13,159 bases of DNA from Alphaproteobacteria bacterium. GTDB lineage: Bacteria > Pseudomonadota > Alphaproteobacteria > UBA8366. Position numbers and translations under genes: made by a program. This document shows positions 1 through 5,177 of the stretch, piece after piece. The first letter of the stretch is position 1, and each line of letters starts with the position of its first letter. Below the pieces are notes generated by a model that ran no database searches, was not told the DNA's origin, and was given only the letters and a program-made list of their open reading frames with translations. The stretch spans positions 1 to 13,159 of the forward strand of contig JASLSL010000332.1 in assembly GCA_030743445.1 (NCBI GenBank). The letters are read 5' to 3'.

Positions 1-142
1 ATACAGGCCGCCGGCTCCAGAAACTATCTTGCCCATCGTTGACGGTCCGCCCTACGCTGTTGATGGGCTTCGGCCGGACCATCAACTCAAACCGCGCCAA
101 ACTCTAACTTAAGCGGTGGACCACCTAATGGGGGCAGGCCAC
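1..142. other. Gene-free left edge with nested hairpins
   Basis: I see no convincing coding frame here. The stretch contains an inverted repeat GTTGATGG (59-66) / CCATCAAC (79-86), which encloses a small GGC-TTCG-GCC stem-loop (66-75). The right arm can pair instead with an upstream segment: 37-47 (GTTGACGGTCC) matches 76-86 (GGACCATCAAC) in 10 of 11 positions, so two folds are mutually exclusive. It lies 3' of the minus-strand glyoxalase gene and at the window edge, so a terminator or the end of a unit outside the window are both possible. Confidence 0.4.
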
Positions 143-237
143 GTCATTCCCGCGAAAGCGGGAATCCAGACGGAAGACTAGTGCACACTGGATCCCCACC
201 GTAGCCTGTCCTCGCGAAGGCGGGGGCGGGGATGACG
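143..237. repeat. Two-unit dispersed palindromic repeat
   Basis: Unit A runs from GTCATTCC (143-150) to GGAATCCAG (161-169). Its core is a perfect hairpin, ATTCCCGC (146-153), loop gaaa, GCGGGAAT (158-165). Unit B lies in the opposite orientation, from CTGGATCCC (188-196) to GGGATGAC (229-236), with a decayed centre. The same head-to-head arrangement recurs at 5032-5146. Repeats with GTCATTCC and GGAATCCA ends are common between genes in Alphaproteobacteria. This copy sits just after the stop of a minus-strand gene, where it could act as a terminator or protect the mRNA 3' end. Confidence 0.75.
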
Positions 238-251
238 GTTGCGCCTCGCGC

Positions 252-692
252 CTACCAGCTGCCGGTGTTTTCCATCGAGGCCCAGGGTTCGGCGGGCTCC
301 AGCCGGTCGCCCTTCTGCAGCAGCTCGATCGAGACGTTGTCGGGCGAGCGGATGAAGGCCATGTGGCCGTCGCGCGGCGGCCGGTTGATCGTGACGCCCT
401 CGTCCATCAGCTTCTGGCAGAGCCCGTAGATGTCGTCGACGCGGAAGGCGAGGTGGCCGAAGTTGCGGCCGCCGTCGTAGCCCGCCTCGTCCCAGTTGTA
501 GGTCATCTCCAGAAGCGGCGCCATGCTCTCCTTGGCCGCGTCCAGGTCCTCGGGCGCCGCGAGAAAGATGTTGGTGTAGCGGCCTTTCTCGTCGTCGCGG
601 CGGCGGACCTCGACCATCCCGAGCTTGTTGCAATAGAAGTCGAGCGAGGCGTCGAGGTCGGAAATCCGCACCATGGTGTGGAGGTATTGCAT
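252..692 (-). CDS. gloA: Glyoxalase I-like VOC metalloenzyme (lactoylglutathione lyase family)
   Basis: The 146-residue protein belongs to the vicinal-oxygen-chelate fold. It matches bacterial glyoxalase I, which isomerises the methylglyoxal-glutathione hemithioacetal to S-lactoylglutathione in the cytoplasm. The start L-H-T-M-V-R places His5 as in E. coli GloA. L-L-E-M-T-Y-N-W gives Glu62, G-H-L-A-F gives His80 and S-I-E-L-L gives Glu123, so all four metal ligands of the family are present in order. The length is close to the usual 130-145 residues. The start is supported by GGGGAG ten bases upstream. The glycine-threonine loop before the last ligand (GGTT in E. coli) is replaced by R-P-P-R-D-G-H, so activity on the classical substrate is likely but not certain; another VOC isomerase is the alternative. 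The MFS gene on the other strand diverges from it. Confidence 0.85.
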   Translation of the reverse strand: MQYLHTMVRISDLDASLDFYCNKLGMVEVRRRDDEKGRYTNIFLAAPEDLDAAKESMAPLLEMTYNWDEAGYDGGRNFGHLAFRVDDIYGLCQKLMDEGVTINRPPRDGHMAFIRSPDNVSIELLQKGDRLEPAEPWASMENTGSW

Positions 693-736
693 GCTTGGAA
701 GTCTCCCCTATCGCGCAGCGTTTGTCGGTTGGCCAA

Positions 737-764
737 GTTGTAGCACGCACGGCCCGCGCGGCAA
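737..764 (-). promoter_or_regulatory. Possible promoter of the glyoxalase gene
   Basis: Read on the minus strand, TTGCCG (764-759) is followed after 16 bases by TACAAC (742-737). Each box matches the sigma-70 consensus at four of six positions. Transcription would begin near 730 and leave a leader of about 40 bases. GC-rich alphaproteobacterial promoters are poorly conserved, so this is tentative. Confidence 0.3.
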
Positions 765-801
765 ATCGTCCGAGGCGTGGTGCGTCGGGCGCGGTCTGTC
801 G

Positions 802-807
802 TATGAT
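802..807 (+). promoter_or_regulatory. Possible -10 box for the MFS gene
   Basis: TATGAT at 802-807 matches the sigma-70 -10 consensus at five of six positions and lies 29 bases before the transporter start. No good -35 box is found 16-18 bases upstream, so the call is weak. Confidence 0.25.
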
Positions 808-836
808 GCGTCGGCCTTTCGCATCGTGACGTTTCC

Positions 837-2042
837 ATGCACGACATCCTGAAAGCCAGCATCCTGGCGCCGCTGCTGTCGATCCTGGCGATCCAGTCGG
901 TCATCAACACGGCGTCCTACGGGCTCTCGGTGATCGCGCCCGAGGCCGCACCCGCGATCGGCATCGCGCCGGAATCGGTCGGGTTCCTGGTTTCCACCGT
1001 CTACTTCACGGCGATGGTGACCGGCCTCGCCTCGGGCGTTCTGGTCACCCGGCTCGGCGCGACCCGCGCCTTTCAGGGGATGCTGCTGCTGGTCGCCGGC
1101 GGGATCGCGGCGCTCGCGGCCTCGACCCCGGTGACGGCCTATCTCGGCGCGATGCTGATCGGGCTTGGCACCGGGCCGATGAACCCGGCCGGGTCCTACG
1201 TGCTCGCCCGGGTGTCGCCGCCGACCTGGCAGCCCTTCATCTTCTCGGTCAAGCAGTGCGGCACGCCGGCGGGCGGCATGTTGGCGGGCGTGGTGCTGCC
1301 ACCGCTGATGCTGGCCTACGACTGGCGGCTCGCGATCGCGGTGATCCCGGCGGTGGCGGCAATCCTGTTCCTGGCCGCGCCCGCCGGCCGCCTCGGCCGG
1401 CGCGAGGCGCCGCCGGAAGGCCGGCGGGGCGACATCGTCAGGGGCACGCTTGAGGCGCTCCGGGTCGTGCTCCGCGACAAGCTGCTGCGCGGCTTCGCCG
1501 TGATCGGCATGGTCTATGCCGGGGTCCAGGTCGGGTTCGCGAGCTATCTCGTGGTCTATGTCTGGCGCAAGGTCGGGATGAGCCCGGCCGAGGCGGGCCT
1601 CCTGTTCGCCGTCCTGCACACCGGCGGAATCGTCGCCCGCATCGTCCTCGGTTATCTCGCCGGGCGATATTTCACGAGCCAGGGGATGCTCGTCGCCCTC
1701 GGCATCGTCATGTCGGCGAGCTACGCCCTGGCCGCGACCTTCTCGGCGGCCTGGCCGGTGGCGCTGGTCTACGTCGTCATCGTCGTGACCGGGATGAGCG
1801 GCAACGGTTGGGTCGGGCTGTATTATGCCGAGATCGCGCGCTTGGCGCCCGATGGCCGTACCGCCGAGGTTGCCGGCGGCTGCCAGTTCTTCATGTATTC
1901 GGGCATCGTCTCGGGACCGCTCTTGTTCGGCGCGGTGCTGAACTGGACCGGCAGCTACGTGCTGTGCATCGGCGGGCTCGCCGCGGCCACCCTGATGGCG
2001 ACGCTCTATCTTCAGGCGATCCGGAAGGAGGCGGCGGGGTGA
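837..2042 (+). CDS. MFS transporter
   Basis: The 401-residue protein is an inner-membrane major facilitator of ordinary length, with about twelve hydrophobic segments. After the third segment comes G-T-G-P-M-N-P-A, resembling the N-domain motif of drug and organic-anion facilitators. A basic loop (about residues 180-205: R-L-G-R-R-E-A, R-R-G-D) separates the two six-helix halves. The loop between TM2 and TM3, V-T-R-L-G-A-T-R-A, is a recognisable variant of MFS motif A. No substrate can be read from the sequence; related proteins are often annotated as nitrate/nitrite-like or CynX-like facilitators. The start has no strong ribosome binding site. I kept it because the first helix begins within about ten residues. 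The gene diverges from the glyoxalase gene and ends 16 bases before the stop of the convergent copper-chaperone gene. Confidence 0.85.
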   Translation: MHDILKASILAPLLSILAIQSVINTASYGLSVIAPEAAPAIGIAPESVGFLVSTVYFTAMVTGLASGVLVTRLGATRAFQGMLLLVAGGIAALAASTPVTAYLGAMLIGLGTGPMNPAGSYVLARVSPPTWQPFIFSVKQCGTPAGGMLAGVVLPPLMLAYDWRLAIAVIPAVAAILFLAAPAGRLGRREAPPEGRRGDIVRGTLEALRVVLRDKLLRGFAVIGMVYAGVQVGFASYLVVYVWRKVGMSPAEAGLLFAVLHTGGIVARIVLGYLAGRYFTSQGMLVALGIVMSASYALAATFSAAWPVALVYVVIVVTGMSGNGWVGLYYAEIARLAPDGRTAEVAGGCQFFMYSGIVSGPLLFGAVLNWTGSYVLCIGGLAAATLMATLYLQAIRKEAAG

Positions 2043-2058
2043 GGGCGGGGTAGGGGCT

Positions 2059-2559
2059 TTACGACCCGTGTTTTCCGTGCCTGCCCGTCTTACCCGGGCC
2101 CATGGCGCCGACGCCCTGAATCATGACCCGGAGCTCGATCTTACCGGCGCGCTCGAAAGTCAGGCTTAGCGGGAAGCTCTCGCCTTTGCGCAGCGGCGCC
2201 TTTAGCCCCATCAGCATGACGTGCAGCCCGCCGGGCTTGAACACGGTCGGCTCGCCGGGCGCGACCTCGACCGCCATGACATGGCGCATCTTCATGATGC
2301 CGTCTTCCATCGAGTGGGTGTGGAATTGCGCCGTCCGGGCGACCGGGCTCGCGGCCGCGACCAGACGGTCGGGCTTTTCGCCCATATTGGCGATGGTGAA
2401 GTAGGCGGCGCCCGCCCGCGCGCGGCCGGCGCTCGCCCGGGCCCAGGGCTCGTGCACGGTGACCTCGCCCTTCGCACGATCGGCGGCGGCGGCGGCTCCA
2501 GCGGCGAGGCTGAGGGCGAAAAGCAGTGCGGCGAGGAATGCGGCGGCGATGCGGGTCAC
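2059..2559 (-). CDS. Periplasmic copper chaperone, PCu(A)C family
   Basis: The 166-residue precursor has a signal peptide (about residues 1-26, T-R-I-A-A-A-F-L-A-A, rich in Ala and Leu), followed by one PCu(A)C domain. The Cu(I) motif H-x10-M-x21-H-x-M is exact: His80, Met91, His113, Met115, the last two in P-G-G-L-H-V-M-L-M. Proteins of this family carry Cu(I) to the CuA centre of cytochrome c oxidase, or to Sco, in the periplasm. The start chosen is GTG at 2559, because AGGAGA lies seven bases upstream. A further GTG at 2577 is in frame but would place that site inside the gene. The C-terminus (G-K-T-G-R-H-G-K-H-G-S) is basic with extra histidines. It follows the Sco gene by 21 bases, a classic partnership. 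Confidence 0.93.
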   Translation of the reverse strand: MTRIAAAFLAALLFALSLAAGAAAAADRAKGEVTVHEPWARASAGRARAGAAYFTIANMGEKPDRLVAAASPVARTAQFHTHSMEDGIMKMRHVMAVEVAPGEPTVFKPGGLHVMLMGLKAPLRKGESFPLSLTFERAGKIELRVMIQGVGAMGPGKTGRHGKHGS

Positions 2560-2580
2560 GGGGTTCTCTCCTGTCACCCT

Positions 2581-3195
2581 TCAGATTTTCGCTTCGAGGG
2601 CGCGGCGGATTTCCGCCGCCATGTCTTCGGGGAAGGCGCCGTGCGGGAAGACGGCGAGCCCGCTCCCGTCCGGCCCCATCAGGTAGGTGAACGCGGTGTG
2701 GTACATGGCGTATTCGGGAATCGCCTTACCCTTTTCGTCCTTTTCCTCGCCCGACCACGGGTAGAACAGCTTGAAATAGCGCACCCGGTAGGCTGCGGCC
2801 ACCGCCTTGACCTCGGCCGCCGTCCCGGTCAGGCCGATGAGGCGCGGGTGGAAGGCGTCGACGTAGTCGGCCAGCACCTCGGTCGTGTCGCGCGCCGGGT
2901 CGACGGTGATGAAGAGCGGCTGCACCCGCCGCCCGGCCGGGCCCAGGAGATCGAGCGCCTCGGCCATCGCCTGCAGCCCGGTCGGGCAGATGTCGGGGCA
3001 GAAGGTGTAGCCGAAATAGACCAAGAGGTACCGGCCGCGGAAGTCGGCGTCGCTGATCCGCTTGCCGATGTGGTCGGTCAGCGCGAACGGCGCCTTGGCC
3101 GGCGGCTCGATCGCCGGAATGACGGGCGGCTTGTCGGCGGCCGAGGCGGTCGCGGCGAGGGCGGTGAAGATCACAAGGGCGAGGAAGCAGCGCAT
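2581..3195 (-). CDS. SCO1/SenC family copper-binding thioredoxin-fold protein
   Basis: The 204-residue protein has an N-terminal signal sequence (about residues 1-20, M-R-C-F-L-A-L-V-I-F, ending near A-S-A-A) and a thioredoxin-like domain. It carries the Sco signature T-F-C-P-D-I-C-P-T (Cys66, Cys70) and the distant ligand His166 in M-Y-H-T-A-F-T-Y-L, so both halves of the copper site are intact. F-I-T-V-D-P-A-R-D-T matches the conserved central strand. Sco proteins deliver copper or reducing equivalents to the CuA site of cytochrome oxidase. A Cys at position 3 lacks a lipobox, so I read it as secreted or anchored by an uncleaved signal. The start is 10 bases after the stop of the upstream metalloenzyme gene, indicating one transcript. 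The next gene is its usual partner, PCu(A)C. Confidence 0.93.
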   Translation of the reverse strand: MRCFLALVIFTALAATASAADKPPVIPAIEPPAKAPFALTDHIGKRISDADFRGRYLLVYFGYTFCPDICPTGLQAMAEALDLLGPAGRRVQPLFITVDPARDTTEVLADYVDAFHPRLIGLTGTAAEVKAVAAAYRVRYFKLFYPWSGEEKDEKGKAIPEYAMYHTAFTYLMGPDGSGLAVFPHGAFPEDMAAEIRRALEAKI

Positions 3196-3205
3196 GCGGG
3201 CCCGT

Positions 3206-4372
3206 TCAATCCGGCCAGTTTTCCAATAGATCCACCGGGTCGCCGTAGCGCTCGGCCATCTCGACCACCGCCGGCGATTTCAGCGCCTGCAGGAAGCCGC
3301 CGTCGATCAGCATGGCGTTGCCGGCGGTCACGGTCGAATCGAAGGCGATCAGGTCCATGTGCACTGGCGGTTCCTCCCACTCGGGCATCATCCGGCGGAC
3401 ATAGTCGGACGGCTTGGCGAGGTCGATGCCGTAATGCAGCGCGCCCGGCGAGTTCGAGCCCGCGGGATAGATCGTGTGGCGCGGCGCCTTCGGGTTGAAG
3501 CCGCAGCCAAGCTCGATCAACTGTCCGCCGACCAGCATGTCGCGCAGGATATCGGCTTCCTCCGTGGCACCCTCGACGGCGGTGATCTCGTCGTCCTCGA
3601 ACACCACCTTCGGCGGGTTCCGGAACGGCTCCTCGAAGCCGACCGCCCAATAGGGCACCACCGTGCCGTTGGTCGAGACCTGGGCGCTGTCGTCGTCGTC
3701 GACCGAGGTCCGGTCGTAAAGGTTCGGCCCGTGGCACGGCAGGTAGTGGACGTAGCAGCCGGGCTCGTCGGCCGTCATGTGGCCGCGCCAGCGGTTGGAC
3801 TTCAAAAGGTTCGCCCGCATCTCGGGCGTGAACTTTATGGTCAGGTCGGTGCCGCGCGGGTCGTCGAAATGCAGGTCGAAGTCCTGGCCGTCGGGGTACA
3901 TCGCGGCGGTCTGGCGGATGATCTCGCCGACCAGGTCGATGGGAAAGCGCGCCTGCGGGGTCGAGAGCAGCTCCAGATCCCGGAAGTAGGTGATCTTGAC
4001 CCAGCGCTGGCCCTTCTCCTTGCGCATCCGGATGCAGAACGGGTCGATGATCGAGCAGAACCACGACGAGACCACGAAGCTGGCGTTCTCGACGATCGGC
4101 TTGATGTCGTCCGGCACCTCGGTGTGTTGGCTCGTGTGGCTCATGATCACCATGGGCTTGACGCCGCGCGAGCGCGCCAGGCCGGTGATCGCCTGGATCA
4201 CGTTCGGGTCGAGCTTGCGGTCGGCCAGCATCACCATGGTGTCGTCGGGCCTGACGGCGAAGGTGCGGACGAAATTGTCGATCGCCTCGAAATGCTGGCC
4301 GGTCAGGACCGCCGGCAACGTGTCCTCGCCCGGCAGTCCCACGAACTTGCTATCGAATTCTTGCGTCGCCAT
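3206..4372 (-). CDS. M29 aminopeptidase / NicX-like metalloenzyme
   Basis: The 388-residue protein resembles the fold shared by M29 (thermophilic) aminopeptidases and 2,5-dihydroxypyridine 5,6-dioxygenase (NicX). Candidate metal ligands run in family order: Glu287 in I-E-L-G-C-G-F-N-P, His313 in A-L-H-Y-G-I-D, then His338-Met-Asp340 in P-V-H-M-D-L-I-A-F. The spacing (26 and 25) is near that of M29 enzymes. Some members cleave peptides and others use Fe(II) to open a dihydroxypyridine ring; the sequence alone does not decide. The start at 4372 is preceded by GGGAG at good spacing. A longer frame reaching 4540 would run through the promoter region and has a poor low-complexity extension. It heads an operon with the Sco and PCu(A)C genes and diverges from a MarR regulator. 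That layout recalls the nic catabolic genes, whose regulator NicR is also MarR-type, which tilts me towards an aromatic or N-heterocycle substrate. Confidence 0.75.
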   Translation of the reverse strand: MATQEFDSKFVGLPGEDTLPAVLTGQHFEAIDNFVRTFAVRPDDTMVMLADRKLDPNVIQAITGLARSRGVKPMVIMSHTSQHTEVPDDIKPIVENASFVVSSWFCSIIDPFCIRMRKEKGQRWVKITYFRDLELLSTPQARFPIDLVGEIIRQTAAMYPDGQDFDLHFDDPRGTDLTIKFTPEMRANLLKSNRWRGHMTADEPGCYVHYLPCHGPNLYDRTSVDDDDSAQVSTNGTVVPYWAVGFEEPFRNPPKVVFEDDEITAVEGATEEADILRDMLVGGQLIELGCGFNPKAPRHTIYPAGSNSPGALHYGIDLAKPSDYVRRMMPEWEEPPVHMDLIAFDSTVTAGNAMLIDGGFLQALKSPAVVEMAERYGDPVDLLENWPD

Positions 4373-4412
4373 GGCCGGTCTCCCAATTCCTCGATGCGCG
4401 TTTTTGCCTCGT

Positions 4413-4440
4413 TTGACGCGCTTCCCGATGGCAGTATCAT
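4413..4440 (+). promoter_or_regulatory. Promoter of the MarR-family gene
   Basis: TTGACG (4413-4418), a 16-base spacer and TATCAT (4435-4440) make a good sigma-70 match on the plus strand. Transcription would start around 4447, exactly where the inverted repeat 4447-4462 begins, so a bound repressor would sit on the start point. Confidence 0.55.
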
Positions 4441-4464
4441 TCATTCGAATTCTATCTAATTCAA
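4436..4464 (-). promoter_or_regulatory. Possible promoter of the metalloenzyme/copper operon
   Basis: On the minus strand TTGAAT (4464-4459) is followed after 17 bases by AATGAT (4441-4436). Both boxes match the consensus moderately. The -10 box overlaps that of the opposing promoter, and the inverted repeat fills the spacer and part of the -35 box, so one bound protein could control both directions. Confidence 0.4.
4447..4462. promoter_or_regulatory. Candidate MarR operator
   Basis: GAATT (4447-4451), six bases, then AATTC (4458-4462) form a 16-bp inverted repeat, a size typical of MarR-family sites. An overlapping 8-bp palindrome, ATTCGAAT, covers 4443-4450. The repeat lies 30 bases before the MarR start and between the elements of the opposing promoter. 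This AT-rich patch stands out against GC-rich surroundings. Confidence 0.5.
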
Positions 4465-4491
4465 GTGCGCGTCCGGGGGAGGGGCGCCCGC

Positions 4492-4965
4492 ATGGCGAAG
4501 CAGCGCCTCCATAGGAAGTCGCCGGCCTTCGATTACACACCGGGGCAGAGCATCGGCTATCTGGTGCGCGACAGCTTCCGCGCCTTCACGCGCTCGCTGC
4601 AGGCGCGGATCGCGCGGCGTGGCGTGACCGCCGGCCAGTGGTATTTCCTGCGCGTGCTGTGGGAGGAGGACGGGCTGACCCAGCGCGAGCTCAGCCAGCG
4701 CGTCGGCATGATGGAGCCGACCACGGTGACGGCGCTCAATTCGATGGAGAAGAGCAAGCTGATCCGCCGGGTGCGCAACGTCGACGACCGGCGCAAGGTG
4801 AATGTCCACCTCACCGCCAAGGGGCGGCGGCTCAGGGACGAGCTGTTGCCGGACGCGGCCGAGGTCAATGCGCTCGCCGCCGACGGCGTCTCGGACAAGG
4901 ACATCGAAACCGTGCGCCGGGTGCTCAACCGGATGAAAGAGAACCTCGCCGCCGACCAGGAGTGA
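4492..4965 (+). CDS. MarR-family transcriptional regulator
   Basis: The 157-residue protein has the MarR layout. A helical dimer region at both ends flanks a winged helix-turn-helix: L-T-Q-R-E-L-S-Q-R-V-G (62-72), recognition helix about 74-88 (M-E-P-T-T-V-T-A-L-N-S-M-E), and the wing D-D-R-R-K (98-102) followed by V-H-L-T-A-K-G. Such proteins usually repress a neighbouring operon and release DNA when a small, often aromatic, ligand binds. I chose ATG 4492 because a strong GGGGGAGGGG lies about eight bases upstream; a GTG at 4465 is in frame but has no such site. It diverges from the metalloenzyme/copper operon, with a candidate operator between them, so autoregulation and control of that operon are likely. 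It converges with the TPR-glycosyltransferase gene across a repeat-rich gap. Confidence 0.93.
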   Translation: MAKQRLHRKSPAFDYTPGQSIGYLVRDSFRAFTRSLQARIARRGVTAGQWYFLRVLWEEDGLTQRELSQRVGMMEPTTVTALNSMEKSKLIRRVRNVDDRRKVNVHLTAKGRRLRDELLPDAAEVNALAADGVSDKDIETVRRVLNRMKENLAADQE

Positions 4966-4979
4966 CCCACTCACACCCG

Positions 4980-5012
4980 AGCCCTCTCCCTCGTAGTGGG
5001 GAGGGGGCGGGG
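4980..5012. repeat. CCCTCTCCC-type intergenic repeat, partial hairpin
   Basis: CCCTCTCCC (4982-4990), a loop of about seven bases, then GGGGAGGGGG (4998-5007) can form an imperfect stem. The same sequence family occurs at 10878-10993 and 11847-11879. It follows the MarR stop by about 15 bases and may end that transcript. Confidence 0.6.
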
Positions 5013-5031
5013 GGAAATGATCCTCTCATCG

Positions 5032-5146
5032 GTCATTCCGGGGCGCGCAACGCGCGAACCCGGAATCCATGCCGGAGAGACCCGCTCAGCAACAACCCGC
5101 CGTTAGGTAATGCTCAGGCCTGGATTCCCGCTTTCGCGGGAATGAC
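5032..5146. repeat. Two-unit dispersed palindromic repeat
   Basis: Unit A runs from GTCATTCCGG (5032-5041) to CGGAATCCATG (5061-5071). It has an outer stem ATTCCGGG / CCCGGAAT (5035-5042, 5059-5066) and an inner stem CGCGC-aac-GCGCG (5044-5056). Unit B is inverted and runs from CCTGGATTCCCG (5119-5130) to GGGAATGAC (5138-5146), with a perfect stem ATTCCCGC / GCGGGAAT (5124-5131, 5136-5143). The core of unit B is the exact reverse complement of the hairpin at 146-165. It lies between convergent genes (4965 and 5178) and could terminate both. Confidence 0.8.
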
Positions 5147-5177
5147 AACAGTGAGGGTGGCAGGCAGCGTTTCCTCC

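Noticed and set aside
708..1619. A 303-codon open frame on the minus strand
   Set aside because: It is antisense to the MFS gene and shows a low-complexity Arg/Asp/His composition.
2221..3498. A 425-codon open frame on the plus strand
   Set aside because: It lies antisense to the PCu(A)C, Sco and metalloenzyme genes, whose motifs are intact. Its Arg/Gly/His-rich composition is that of a GC-rich shadow.
4373..4540. Longer start for the metalloenzyme
   Set aside because: It would pass through the promoter and operator region and overlap the MarR start. ATG 4372 has its own ribosome binding site.
4966..5177. Possible CRISPR or insertion sequence
   Set aside because: The repeats are palindromes in opposite orientation without regular spacers, and no cas or transposase gene is present.
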